Below are positions 43,811-52,069 of a stretch of 64,000 bases of DNA, piece by piece. The stretch lies in the NCBI GenBank assembly GCA_964490725.1, contig CAZBDU010000001.1, forward strand, positions 1 through 64,000, read 5' to 3'. Below the pieces are notes generated by a model. It did no database searches. It worked only from the letters and a program-made list of their open reading frames with translations, and had not been told where the DNA came from. A program made the position numbers and the translations under genes. Positions within the stretch are counted from its first letter, which is position 1; the number at the start of each line of letters is the position of its first letter. Origin of the DNA: CAZBDU01 sp964490725 (lineage in GTDB: Bacteria; Spirochaetota; Spirochaetia; SZUA-6; DRHE01).

Positions 43811-45130
43811 TTGAGAAACCTCCGTATTGCCTTTCGCAACCTCAGCCGGCAGAAGAAGCGCAGCTTTCTGCTGGGGGGCGCCATTGCCTTCGGCGTGCTG
43901 ATCATCACGCTGGTGAACTCCTTCACCGCGGGGTTCGTGGAGAACATCCAGGAGAACCTGTCGCACTTCCTGGCGGGTCAGATCTTCATCCAGGGCTACG
44001 AAAAGACCGACAGCGGACGGCTGGTGAGCGTGATCAGGGACGACCGCGCCCTCCTGGAGGCGGTCCGGCAGGCGGGCATCGACCCCGGGCGCGTCAGCCG
44101 CCGCTCCACCCTGGACGGCAACCTGATCTTCGAGGGAGCAAGCGGTCAGCAGCAAATCGTGGGAGTGGACTGGCAGCGGGAGCGGGCGCTGCAGAGCCGG
44201 CTGGTGCTGCGGGAGGGAGACCTGCAGAGCTTCCTCCGGGACCCGAAGGGATTGATCCTGAACGAGAAGGTGGCGAAGCAGCTCAACGTGCGCGTCGCCG
44301 AGACGGTGCTGGTGCAGCTCCGCACCGTCACCGGGCAGCAGAACGTGGGGGAGTTCCACCTGTCGGCCACCAGCGTCGACACCGGCCTGCTGAGCGCGGT
44401 GCTGGCCTACGCCCACCAGGCTCACGTCAACCAGCTGCTGGACATCGGGCCGCAGGCCTACATCAGCCTGGGCATCTACCTGCAAAGCGGGGCGAACGTG
44501 GAGCTGGAGGCGCAGAGGCTCTACCGCGCCCTGCAGAAGGACGTCCAGGTCTTCCCGCGCAGTCCCTCTCAGGCCGCCGCGGGCCCGGAGGCGTTGCGGG
44601 AGCAGCGCCGGCAGATGCTGGAGTCCACCTGGCAGGGAACCAAGTACCGGCTGACCACCATCAACGACTTCCTGGGACCGGTGAACAGGGTGGCCTCGGT
44701 GCTCAACACCATCGGTCTGGTGGTGGTGATCATCCTGCTGGTGATCATCATGGTAGGGGTCACCAACACCTTCCGCATGGTGATGTACGAACGGACCCGC
44801 GAGATCGGCACCATGAGGGCCCTGGGGATGCAGCGGGGCAACGTGCGCGGCCTCTTCCTGCTGGAGGCGCTCTTTCTGTCGCTGGGGGGCGTGCTGGTGG
44901 GCCTGGCCGCAGCCGCCATCGTGGCGGTTGCCGTTTCGCTTCCCAACTGGGGGACGGACACCGGGTTCTTCATCTTCCTCAGACAGGGACACCTGTCGTT
45001 CAAGGTCATGCCTGCGCAGATGATCGGCAACGTGGTGCTGGTGGCGGGGCTCACCGTGCTGGCCGCGCTCTTCCCCGCCTCCAGGGCGGCGCGGATGGAG
45101 CCGGCCGCGGCCCTGCACAAGACCTACTGA
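43811..45130 (+). CDS. FtsX/LolE-family ABC permease 2
   Basis: 439 aa, same topology as the first permease (LRIAFRNLSRQKKRS, TM1 about 18-40; ERTREIGTMRALGMQRGNV before TM3). TTG start with GGAG seven bases upstream, nine bases after the first permease stop. The pair suggests a heterodimeric transporter with the LolD-like ATPase. Confidence 0.93.
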   Translation: MRNLRIAFRNLSRQKKRSFLLGGAIAFGVLIITLVNSFTAGFVENIQENLSHFLAGQIFIQGYEKTDSGRLVSVIRDDRALLEAVRQAGIDPGRVSRRSTLDGNLIFEGASGQQQIVGVDWQRERALQSRLVLREGDLQSFLRDPKGLILNEKVAKQLNVRVAETVLVQLRTVTGQQNVGEFHLSATSVDTGLLSAVLAYAHQAHVNQLLDIGPQAYISLGIYLQSGANVELEAQRLYRALQKDVQVFPRSPSQAAAGPEALREQRRQMLESTWQGTKYRLTTINDFLGPVNRVASVLNTIGLVVVIILLVIIMVGVTNTFRMVMYERTREIGTMRALGMQRGNVRGLFLLEALFLSLGGVLVGLAAAAIVAVAVSLPNWGTDTGFFIFLRQGHLSFKVMPAQMIGNVVLVAGLTVLAALFPASRAARMEPAAALHKTY

Positions 45131-45151
45131 TGACGACGAGGAGGCACTAGC

Positions 45152-45898
45152 ATGAGACGATTCGCTCTGGCGGCCCTGCTGCTCCTTGCGGCGGCAGCCG
45201 CCTTTGCCGCAGAACCCGACTTCGAGGCCATTCTCCAAGAGATCGACCGCATGGGCAGCTTCGACGACACCGACTTCTCCGCCACCTTCACGGTGGTCGC
45301 GGAGAAACCGAACGAGCAGCCCGACGTGTTCAAGATCCGCGTCTTCCGGCGGGACAGGGAGAAGAAGCTGGTCATCCTCTTCCTGGAGCCGCCGGTGCAG
45401 AAGGGACAGGGATACCTGCAGATCGGGGACAACCTCTGGTTCTACGACCCGGAGAGCCGCAAGTTCTCCCACTCCTCCTTCAAGGAAAACCTGCAGAGCT
45501 CGGACGCCAAGAGCAGCGACCTGCGGGCCTCCTCCCTGGCCAAGGACTACAGCGTGGCCGGCTACACCGAGGATACCCTGGGACGCTACCCTGTCTACAT
45601 CGTGAATCTGTCGGCCCTGAACGACGAGGTGACCTACCCCAGGATCAAGCTCTGGATCCGCCGGGACAACAACCTGGTGCTGAAGGTGGAAGACTACAGC
45701 CTCTCCGACCGGCTGATGAGGACCGCCTACTACCCCAGCTACGTGGAGATCGGCGGCCGCTTCATCCCCGCACGCATGCTGTTCGTGGACAACCTCAAGC
45801 CCGGGGAGAAGACCCAGATTACCATGCAGGATCCCTCCCTGGCCTCCCTGCCGGACACGGTGTTCACCAAGGCCTTCCTGGAGCGGGTCAACCGCTAG
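45152..45898 (+). CDS. outer-membrane lipoprotein-sorting-like protein (LolA fold)
   Basis: 248 aa. Signal peptide cleaved after AAAAAFAA (~residue 20). The mature protein is an 11-strand half-barrel type: FKIRVFRRDREKKLVILFLEPP, GQGYLQIGDNLWFYDPESRKF, DYSVAGYTEDTLGRYPVYIV. This is the periplasmic chaperone class that carries lipoproteins from LolDE-like transporters. Third component of the export operon. Confidence 0.9.
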   Translation: MRRFALAALLLLAAAAAFAAEPDFEAILQEIDRMGSFDDTDFSATFTVVAEKPNEQPDVFKIRVFRRDREKKLVILFLEPPVQKGQGYLQIGDNLWFYDPESRKFSHSSFKENLQSSDAKSSDLRASSLAKDYSVAGYTEDTLGRYPVYIVNLSALNDEVTYPRIKLWIRRDNNLVLKVEDYSLSDRLMRTAYYPSYVEIGGRFIPARMLFVDNLKPGEKTQITMQDPSLASLPDTVFTKAFLERVNR

Positions 45899-45940
45899 AC
45901 GCTGCGCGGAGGGGGCGGAAAGGACAGAAAGGAGACGATC

Positions 45941-47287
45941 GTGAAACGAACCATCTGTATTGCACTGTGCCTCCTGCTGCTGGCCGCGGCGGCCTTCGGC
46001 CAGAACGGCGGCTCCCAGGGGAGCGGATCTGAGGGAAGCGGCTCCCAGGAGGGCGCTGCCCAGAGCCCGGAGTCCATGTTCGAGGGGCCCATGGTGGAGC
46101 AGGCGCCCCAGGCCCAGGCCCCGGCGGCCCCGGAGCAGACCTTCCTGCGCACCCAGGGGGTCAAGTGGGGCGGGAGCTTCACCGCCGAGTTCACCACGAC
46201 CTGGGCCTGGACCTCCTATCCCGCCACCCTGGCCGAGCTGCTCCAGCCACAGGCGCCGGTTCTGGCCACCGACCTGGAGGCGGACCTGTACTTCGACGCC
46301 CGGCCGGCCACCGACTTCAGGGTGTTCGGCAAGAGCAACGTCTCCTACGCCTACGACCCCGCCACCGCCGCATGGGCGTGGAACCTGTCGGTCTTCGAGC
46401 TGTTCAGCGACTTCCAGTGGAAGGACCACCTCTTCTTCCGGGTGGGCAAGCAGGTGGTGCACTGGGGAGTGGGCTACTTCTTCAGCCCCGCGGACGTGCT
46501 CAGCCTGGTGGCCATCGATCCCCAGCACCCGGAGAAGGAGCGGGAGGGCCCGGTGGCGCTGAAGGTCCAGGCGCCGCTGGGCAACAACAACCTCTACCTG
46601 TACGCGGTGGCCAACGACATCACCGACCCCAGCCGCATCGCGGTGGCCCCCAAGGCGGAGGTGGTGCTGGGCAACTGGGAGCTCGGCCTGGGCGGCTTCT
46701 ACCAGAGGGACCTGGCGCCCAAGGGAATGCTCACCGTGAGCGGCCCCCTGTGGAAGACGCAGCTGATCGGGGAGGCGGTGCTCCAGTACGGCTCCGACCG
46801 CACCTTCCTGCGTTCCACCGCCCTGCCGCCGTTCTACGAGACCTACAAGCGGGAAGGGCTCCTGTTCTCCGGCACCCTGGGGCTGCTGTACCGCAACGCG
46901 GAGCCGCAGATCGCCGCGGTGGTGCAGTACTACTTCAACGGCCAGGGCTATACCACGCCGCCGGATCTGCTGCTCCTGCACACCGCCGCCCTCGCCGGGG
47001 ACCTCTCGGCGGCGGACCTGAGCTACCCTGGACAGCACTACGGGGCGGCCACCTTCATCTGGAGCGAGATCGGGGGCAGCCCCTTGCGCTTCTCGGCGCT
47101 GTGGCTGTCCAACCTCAGCGATCTCTCCGGCTACCTCCTGCCCCAGGTGAGCTGGAAGCTGCTGGATTACGCCATCGTCTCGGTGGGCGCCCGGTTCGCA
47201 TACGGAGAGGCCGGCGACGAGTTCGCTCCGCAGGGCTCTGGCTTCTCGCTCCTGCTGGACGCCACCCTGGGGACCGGTGACTTCTAG
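45941..47287 (+). CDS. predicted outer-membrane beta-barrel protein of Lol-like operon
   Basis: 448 aa. Signal peptide ending AAAFGQ, a Gly/Ser/Gln-rich low-complexity linker (about 22-70), then amphipathic beta strands with frequent aromatic ends (GGSFTAEFTTTWAW, LEADLYFDARP, FRVFGKSNVSYAYDP) to a C-terminal strand. No close family recognised. Located after a LolA-like gene, it could be the outer-membrane acceptor or a cargo. Confidence 0.82.
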   Translation: MKRTICIALCLLLLAAAAFGQNGGSQGSGSEGSGSQEGAAQSPESMFEGPMVEQAPQAQAPAAPEQTFLRTQGVKWGGSFTAEFTTTWAWTSYPATLAELLQPQAPVLATDLEADLYFDARPATDFRVFGKSNVSYAYDPATAAWAWNLSVFELFSDFQWKDHLFFRVGKQVVHWGVGYFFSPADVLSLVAIDPQHPEKEREGPVALKVQAPLGNNNLYLYAVANDITDPSRIAVAPKAEVVLGNWELGLGGFYQRDLAPKGMLTVSGPLWKTQLIGEAVLQYGSDRTFLRSTALPPFYETYKREGLLFSGTLGLLYRNAEPQIAAVVQYYFNGQGYTTPPDLLLLHTAALAGDLSAADLSYPGQHYGAATFIWSEIGGSPLRFSALWLSNLSDLSGYLLPQVSWKLLDYAIVSVGARFAYGEAGDEFAPQGSGFSLLLDATLGTGDF

Positions 47288-47332
47288 GGCCTGGGCGGCG
47301 CCGGGGCGGGCCGCTTCCAGGACCGCGGCGCC

Positions 47333-48604
47333 ATGAGGCGCGGCGGCACCGCGGACCTGCCCCTGCACGGGGGCAGGGTGCCCCGCTGGCTGGCCGAGCG
47401 GATGACCCGCCTGGGCACGGCGGTGGCGCGGGCGGTGGTGGAGGAGCACGGAGCGGCGGGATTCCTGAGCCGCCTGAGCGACCCCTTCTGGTTCCAGTCC
47501 CTGGGCTGCCTGATGGGGATGGACTGGCACTCCTCCGGCATCACCACCTCCGTGATGGGAGCGCTGAAACGCGGGCTCAACCCCCTCTGCCGGGAGCTGG
47601 GGATCACCGTGTGCGGCGGCCGGGGGCGGCACTCCCTGAAGACCCCGCAGGAGCTGGAGGAGGCAGCCGCGCGCAGCGGGCTGGACGGGGCCGCGCTGGT
47701 GCGGGCGTCGCGGCTGGCGGCCAAGGTGGACAACAGCTGCCTGCAGGACGGCTTCGCGGTATACCTGCACTGCTTCGTGCTGGTCCACACCGGGGAGTGG
47801 GCGGTGGTGCAGCAGGGCATGAACCCCCAGGCCGGCCTGGCCAGGCGCTACCACTGGCACTCCCCGCGGGTGCGCTCCTTCGTCTCCGATCCGCAGGCGG
47901 CGGTGGTGGGGGCCCACCAGGGGCTCATCCTCAACCTGAGCGACGGGCGGGCCGAGGGAGCGCGCTCGGGGATCGTGGAGCTCCTCCGGGAGCATCCGGA
48001 CCGGCAGCTGCGCGAGCTCCGCCGGCTGGTGATGCCCGCCCGCCACGAGATCCTGCCGGTGGACGTGGACTCCCGGCGGCTGGGAGCGGTGCTGGCTCTG
48101 GCCTACGAGCGGCAGTGCCGGGGTTTCGCCGAGGCCCTGCTGGTTCCGGGCATCGGCCCCCGCACGCTGCAGGCGCTGGCCCTGGCCGCGGAGGTGATCT
48201 TCGGGGCGCCGAGCCGCTTCCAGGACCCGGCGCGCTTCGCCTTCGCCCACGGCGGCAAGGACGGGCATCCCTTCCCGGTCCTCACCCATGTCTACGACCG
48301 CACGGTGGCCGTGCTGCGCGCGGCTGTGGAGCGCGCGCCCCTGGAGCGCTCCGAGCGCCTGTTCGCCCTGCGCCGGCTCTCCGGGCTGGCCCGGGCGGTG
48401 GAGGCCGGGCTGGAGCCCAGGGTGGAGGTGGAGCGCCTGATGGCCCGGGAGCGCTCCCAGAGCTCCCGGTACGGCGGACGCACCGCGGGCGGGAAGCGGG
48501 CGGGACCCGGCGAGCGCGGCGGCGGGCGTCCGGCCTCCCGTGGCGGCGAAACCTCCCGGGGCGGGCTGGCCTCCGGCGAGGACCGGCAGTTGTACCTGTT
48601 CTGA
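47333..48604 (+). CDS. DUF763 family protein with C-terminal clamp-binding-like motif
   Basis: 423 aa. Opens with RRGGTADLPLHGGRVPRWL and continues with LSDPFWFQSLGCLMGMDWHSSGITTSVMGAL (split across about 44-78), the DUF763 signature. LLVPGIGPRTLQALALAA (about 268-285) is a helix-hairpin-helix-like segment and the tail is Gly/Arg-rich, both pointing to nucleic acid binding. The last five residues, QLYLF (419-423), resemble the bacterial sliding-clamp motif QLxLF. Function unknown; a DNA repair or processing role is inference. Confidence 0.88.
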   Translation: MRRGGTADLPLHGGRVPRWLAERMTRLGTAVARAVVEEHGAAGFLSRLSDPFWFQSLGCLMGMDWHSSGITTSVMGALKRGLNPLCRELGITVCGGRGRHSLKTPQELEEAAARSGLDGAALVRASRLAAKVDNSCLQDGFAVYLHCFVLVHTGEWAVVQQGMNPQAGLARRYHWHSPRVRSFVSDPQAAVVGAHQGLILNLSDGRAEGARSGIVELLREHPDRQLRELRRLVMPARHEILPVDVDSRRLGAVLALAYERQCRGFAEALLVPGIGPRTLQALALAAEVIFGAPSRFQDPARFAFAHGGKDGHPFPVLTHVYDRTVAVLRAAVERAPLERSERLFALRRLSGLARAVEAGLEPRVEVERLMARERSQSSRYGGRTAGGKRAGPGERGGGRPASRGGETSRGGLASGEDRQLYLF

Positions 48605-48618
48605 CATTCCTGTATAGT
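48590..48618 (+). promoter_or_regulatory. promoter of leader ORF-lhgO
   Basis: TTGTAC (48590-48595), 17 bases, TATAGT (48613-48618), then ten bases to the leader ATG at 48629. It overlaps the last codons of the DUF763 gene. Confidence 0.65.
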
Positions 48619-48628
48619 TGCCCTCACC

Positions 48629-48718
48629 ATGAGACAGCTTGCGGTTCCCTCTTTCGAGCTCGCCTCCACGCGCATCTCCTTCCCCTCTCTCGGCCCGCGC
48701 CACATACCGCTGCTGTAG
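48629..48718 (+). CDS. 29-aa leader ORF upstream of lhgO
   Basis: Begins MRQLAVPSFELAS, ends HIPLL; 29 codons plus TAG. The ATG follows a -10 box by ten bases, the same near-leaderless arrangement as neighbouring genes, and the stop is nine bases before the lhgO ATG with GGAGG between. It could allow translational coupling or attenuation. No similarity recognised; it may be chance. Confidence 0.4.
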   Translation: MRQLAVPSFELASTRISFPSLGPRHIPLL

Positions 48719-48727
48719 GACTGGAGG

Positions 48728-49840
48728 ATGGAGCGGGTAGAAGCGCTCGTCATCGGCGCCGGGGTGGTGGGCCTGGCCGTGGCGGCGCGCCTGTGCAAAC
48801 GCTTCCCCGAGACGGTGGTGGTGGAGCGCCACGAGAGCTTCGGGCGGGAGACCTCCTCGCGCAACAGCGAGGTGATCCACGCCGGCCTCTACTACCAGGC
48901 CTCGCTGCTCAAGACCACCCTCTGCACCCGTGGAAACCCGCTGCTGTACCAGCTGTGCCGGGAGCGGGGAATCCCGCATCGGCGCTGCGGCAAGCTGGTG
49001 GTGGCCACCCGCTCGGAGGAGCTCCCCGAGCTGGAGGCGGTGCACCGCCAGGCTCTGGCCAACGGGGTGCCGGAGGTCCGTCCCTTGGACGGGCGGGAGA
49101 TCGCGGAGCTGGAACCGCAGGCGGCCGGGATCGCCGGCCTGTACAGCGCCGGCTCCGGGATCGTGGACAGCCACTCCCTGATGAAGGCGCTGGAGACCGA
49201 GGCGCTGGCCGGCGGAGCCACCATGGCCTACGGGTGCGAGGCACTGGGCCTCACGGCGAGGGGCGGAGAGTGGTCCGTGCTGATCCGCGACGCCGACGGG
49301 GAGGAGCTCACCGTGGGCTCGCCGGTGGTGGTGAACGCCGCGGGGCTCCAGTGTGACCGTATCGCCGCCATGGCAGGGATCGACGTGGAGGCCAGCGGCT
49401 ACCGCCTGCACCCCTGCAAGGGGGAGTACTTCAGGGTGGCCGACCGCCACCGGGGCAGATTGAGCCATCTGGTCTACCCGGTCCCCTCGCCGAGCCACCT
49501 GGGCGCTCATGCGGTGCTGGGACTGGACGGCGGGCTGAAAATGGGCCCCAGCTCCTTCTACGTGGACCGCAACGACTACAGCGTGGACCCGGCGCACGGG
49601 GCCGAGCTCTACGAGAAGGCGCACCGCTTCCTGCCCTTCCTGGAGCCGGAGGATCTGACGCCCGACATGTCGGGGATCCGCCCAAAGCTGCAGAAACCCG
49701 GCGAGCCCATGAGGGACTTCATCATCCGGGAAGAGTCCGACCGGGGCTGTCCCGGATTGATCGACCTGGTGGGGATCGAGTCGCCGGGACTGACCGCCTG
49801 CCTGGCCATAGCCGAGCGGGTGGAAGCATTGCTCCTTTGA
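48728..49840 (+). CDS. lhgO: L-2-hydroxyglutarate oxidase-like FAD-dependent oxidoreductase
   Basis: 370 aa, DAO superfamily. FAD-binding ALVIGAGVVGLAVAARL (about 6-22), ERHESFGRETSSRNSEVIHAGLYY (35-58), CRERGIPHRRCGKLVVA, and HPCKGEYF. Oxidises L-2-hydroxyglutarate, a metabolic by-product, to 2-oxoglutarate and passes electrons to the membrane. Length slightly under the family's ~400. GGAGG six bases before the ATG. Confidence 0.9.
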   Translation: MERVEALVIGAGVVGLAVAARLCKRFPETVVVERHESFGRETSSRNSEVIHAGLYYQASLLKTTLCTRGNPLLYQLCRERGIPHRRCGKLVVATRSEELPELEAVHRQALANGVPEVRPLDGREIAELEPQAAGIAGLYSAGSGIVDSHSLMKALETEALAGGATMAYGCEALGLTARGGEWSVLIRDADGEELTVGSPVVVNAAGLQCDRIAAMAGIDVEASGYRLHPCKGEYFRVADRHRGRLSHLVYPVPSPSHLGAHAVLGLDGGLKMGPSSFYVDRNDYSVDPAHGAELYEKAHRFLPFLEPEDLTPDMSGIRPKLQKPGEPMRDFIIREESDRGCPGLIDLVGIESPGLTACLAIAERVEALLL

Positions 49841-49866
49841 GCCGGCCGCGCAGAGGCGGCGCCGAA

Positions 49867-49895
49867 TTGGAAACCCGCCCCGCCGGGGCTACAAT
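49867..49895 (+). promoter_or_regulatory. promoter of 49.9-kb lipoprotein gene
   Basis: TTGGAA (49867-49872), 17 bases, TACAAT (49890-49895); start near 49902, 30-base leader with GAGGAGGGAG. Confidence 0.7.
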
Positions 49896-49931
49896 AAGGA
49901 TACTGCCCGAACAGTCTTCGAGGAGGGAGTC

Positions 49932-50729
49932 ATGAAGATCGCCAGAGCGGTCGTGGCGGCGCTTGCAGTGCTGCTGCTGGCCGGATGCATTCAGACGGTG
50001 ACCACCGTCAAGGTGAACAAGGACGGCAGCGGCACCGTCGAGGAGACGGTCCTCTTGAGCAAGAGCCTGCTGGAGATGCTGAAGAACCTGGGCCAGCCGG
50101 AGGAGGAGCAGCAGGGACTGGCCAGCCGGGAGGAGCTGGAGCAGAAGGCGGCCAACATGGGAGAGGGGGTCGAGCTGGTCTCCTCCGAACAGATCGAGAA
50201 CGAGCAGGGCTCCGGATACAAGGCCGTGTTCAGCTTCCGTGACATCAACACCCTGCGGATCAACCAGAACCCCGGAGAGAACGTACCGAACCCGAACGCC
50301 GAGGAGCAGGAGCAGGTGGAGCTGGTGACGTTCCATCTATCTCCCGGGCGCACCGCAACCCTGGACGTGTTCACCCCGCCGCCGCAGCCCGCGGGGGCAG
50401 AGCAAGAGGAGCAGACCGGCGAGGGCGGACCGGCTGCCCAGGACAACCCGGAGATGATGGAGATGCTCCGTGAGCTGTACAAGGACATGAAGATCGCCCT
50501 CTACGTGGAGGTGAACGGCAGCATCGTGGACACCAACGCCACCTACCGCGAGGGGTCCACCGTTACCCTCCTGGACATGGATTTCGGCAAGCTCATGGAG
50601 GACGAGAAAGCCTTTCAGAGCCTGGTGAAGGAAGAGCCGAACTCCCTCGAGGAGCTGAAAGAGATCGTCAAGAACAACCCGGGCATCAAGGCGGAGCTCC
50701 AGGACCAGGTGTCGATCCGCTTCCGCTAG
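49932..50729 (+). CDS. predicted lipoprotein, paralogue of the 13.6-kb lipoprotein
   Basis: 265 aa. Signal peptide and clear lipobox LLLAGC (Cys19), then TTVKVNKDGSGTVEETVLLSKSLLEMLKNLG, a strand-hairpin and helix also present in the 13648-14361 protein. A Gln/Glu/Pro-rich linker (about 135-175) interrupts the fold. Unknown function; an outer- or inner-membrane-anchored periplasmic protein. Confidence 0.85.
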   Translation: MKIARAVVAALAVLLLAGCIQTVTTVKVNKDGSGTVEETVLLSKSLLEMLKNLGQPEEEQQGLASREELEQKAANMGEGVELVSSEQIENEQGSGYKAVFSFRDINTLRINQNPGENVPNPNAEEQEQVELVTFHLSPGRTATLDVFTPPPQPAGAEQEEQTGEGGPAAQDNPEMMEMLRELYKDMKIALYVEVNGSIVDTNATYREGSTVTLLDMDFGKLMEDEKAFQSLVKEEPNSLEELKEIVKNNPGIKAELQDQVSIRFR

Positions 50730-50744
50730 CAGGACGGGGAAGGA

Positions 50745-50779
50745 TCGCGGGAGCGGGGCTGCGCCTCAGCTTCCCGCGA
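50745..50779. terminator. hairpin between lipoprotein and pmbA 3' ends
   Basis: TCGCGGGA (50745-50752) pairs with TCCCGCGA (50772-50779); the inner part can extend the stem. It overlaps the final codons of pmbA. No T-tract. Confidence 0.45.
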
Positions 50780-52067
50780 CCCGCACCCCGAACAGCTGCA
50801 CGCTCGCCGGTCCCTGGAAGGTCCCGTCCCTGCGGGTCTCCCGCGACAGGTACAGCCTGCCGTGAAGCTCGCGGACGTTTCCCGTCACCGAGCCGCCGGT
50901 GACTGGCCGCCGCGAACGGCCGTCGGAGAAGTAGGCCAGCCTGATCTCGCCGCCGAAGTCGCCGGTCACCGCGTCGCTGCGGAAGTCGGAGAAGCTCACC
51001 ACCTCCAGGTACGGATCGGCCCGCATCTGCTCCTGCTTGCGGCTGCCGGGCTCCACCGAAACGTTCGCCAGGGCTCCGGTGGGCTCGCATTGCAGGTAGT
51101 GACAGAACCGAACCCGCCCCCAGTGGCGCTTCAGCACTCCCCCCTCCAGAATCCGCACGGCCCGCAGGGGAAAGCCGTCGCTGTCCCGCGGCGCCGAGGC
51201 GGGAGAATCCTCCAGGTAGGGAACCAGGCTGAGAGAGATGGCGTCGCCGGCCGGGGAGACGCCCTGGAGAGCCTCCCCGGGCTTGCGGCGGGAGACTCCC
51301 CTGTAGACGCTCTGAGCCGCCGACTGGGTCAGGTAGTAGTCGAAGAACTGCGACACCGGCTCGCCGGTGAGGATCACGGTGTGGCGCGCCAGCGCCGGCG
51401 TCGGAGCGGCCTGCGCCCGGTCGTGGCAGCGCTCCAGCAGCGCCCTCGTCTCGGCGGAAAGACGCTCCGGGGCAAAGCCTTCGAAGGAAAGCCCCCGGTA
51501 CTGCTCCACCTGCGCTCCCCGGCCGCCCGCCTCCGCGATCAGCTCGACATGGCCGCGCCATCGCCCCCAATGCGCCTCCAGCCCGGCGGAGCTGGCCAGG
51601 CGGATCTCCACCCGGCTGAGGAAGAGCTCCGCAGAGTTGAGCCACGCGGCACCCTCCGCCGCCGCCTCGCCCTCGAAGAGGGCCCCGGCCATGGCCTCCA
51701 GCACCTCCCGGGGGGAAAGGCCGCCCAGACCCCGTTCGGGCAGGGCTTCGGCCTCGGCGGGCCGGGCCAGTGGATAGGGGTCGTTGCGCACGTGACCTGC
51801 CGAGGCCAGCGTCCGCTCGAGGATTGCCTGCGCCTCCTCGGGGGTGTGCTCGGGGTAGATCTCCGCGGAGGCGGAGCCGCGGAAGGACCGTCCACCCTCC
51901 CGGAAGTCCCGGTAGAGGGTGGCCTCGGCGATGCGCACCTCAGTGGAGCGCCTCATCTCCACGCGCCTTCCGATCAGGTACAGCTCCTGCCCCACGCTGT
52001 GCCGCTCCAGCGCCTTGAAGCCGCTCGCCCCTTTCAGCCGGGTCAGTCTGCGGACCAGCTCCTCCAT
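50766..52067 (-). CDS. pmbA: TldE/PmbA-family metallopeptidase partner subunit
   Basis: 433 aa. U62-family partner of TldD, lacking the HExxxH motif, as expected: the TldD/TldE heterodimer has zinc only in TldD. Features include the VTGGSVTGNVRELHGRL segment near the C-terminus and an extended N-terminal helical region. The complex degrades unfolded peptides and matures some RiPPs such as microcin B17. The ATG lies two bases after the tldD stop. Confidence 0.85.
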   Translation of the reverse strand: MEELVRRLTRLKGASGFKALERHSVGQELYLIGRRVEMRRSTEVRIAEATLYRDFREGGRSFRGSASAEIYPEHTPEEAQAILERTLASAGHVRNDPYPLARPAEAEALPERGLGGLSPREVLEAMAGALFEGEAAAEGAAWLNSAELFLSRVEIRLASSAGLEAHWGRWRGHVELIAEAGGRGAQVEQYRGLSFEGFAPERLSAETRALLERCHDRAQAAPTPALARHTVILTGEPVSQFFDYYLTQSAAQSVYRGVSRRKPGEALQGVSPAGDAISLSLVPYLEDSPASAPRDSDGFPLRAVRILEGGVLKRHWGRVRFCHYLQCEPTGALANVSVEPGSRKQEQMRADPYLEVVSFSDFRSDAVTGDFGGEIRLAYFSDGRSRRPVTGGSVTGNVRELHGRLYLSRETRRDGTFQGPASVQLFGVRVAGS

Positions 52068-52069
52068 GG

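Noticed and set aside
42287..49624. A very long antisense open frame of more than 2400 codons
   Set aside because: It runs opposite seven well-supported genes and its translation is His/Gln/Gly/Arg/Leu repeats; it is a by-product of high GC3 codon use on the plus strand.
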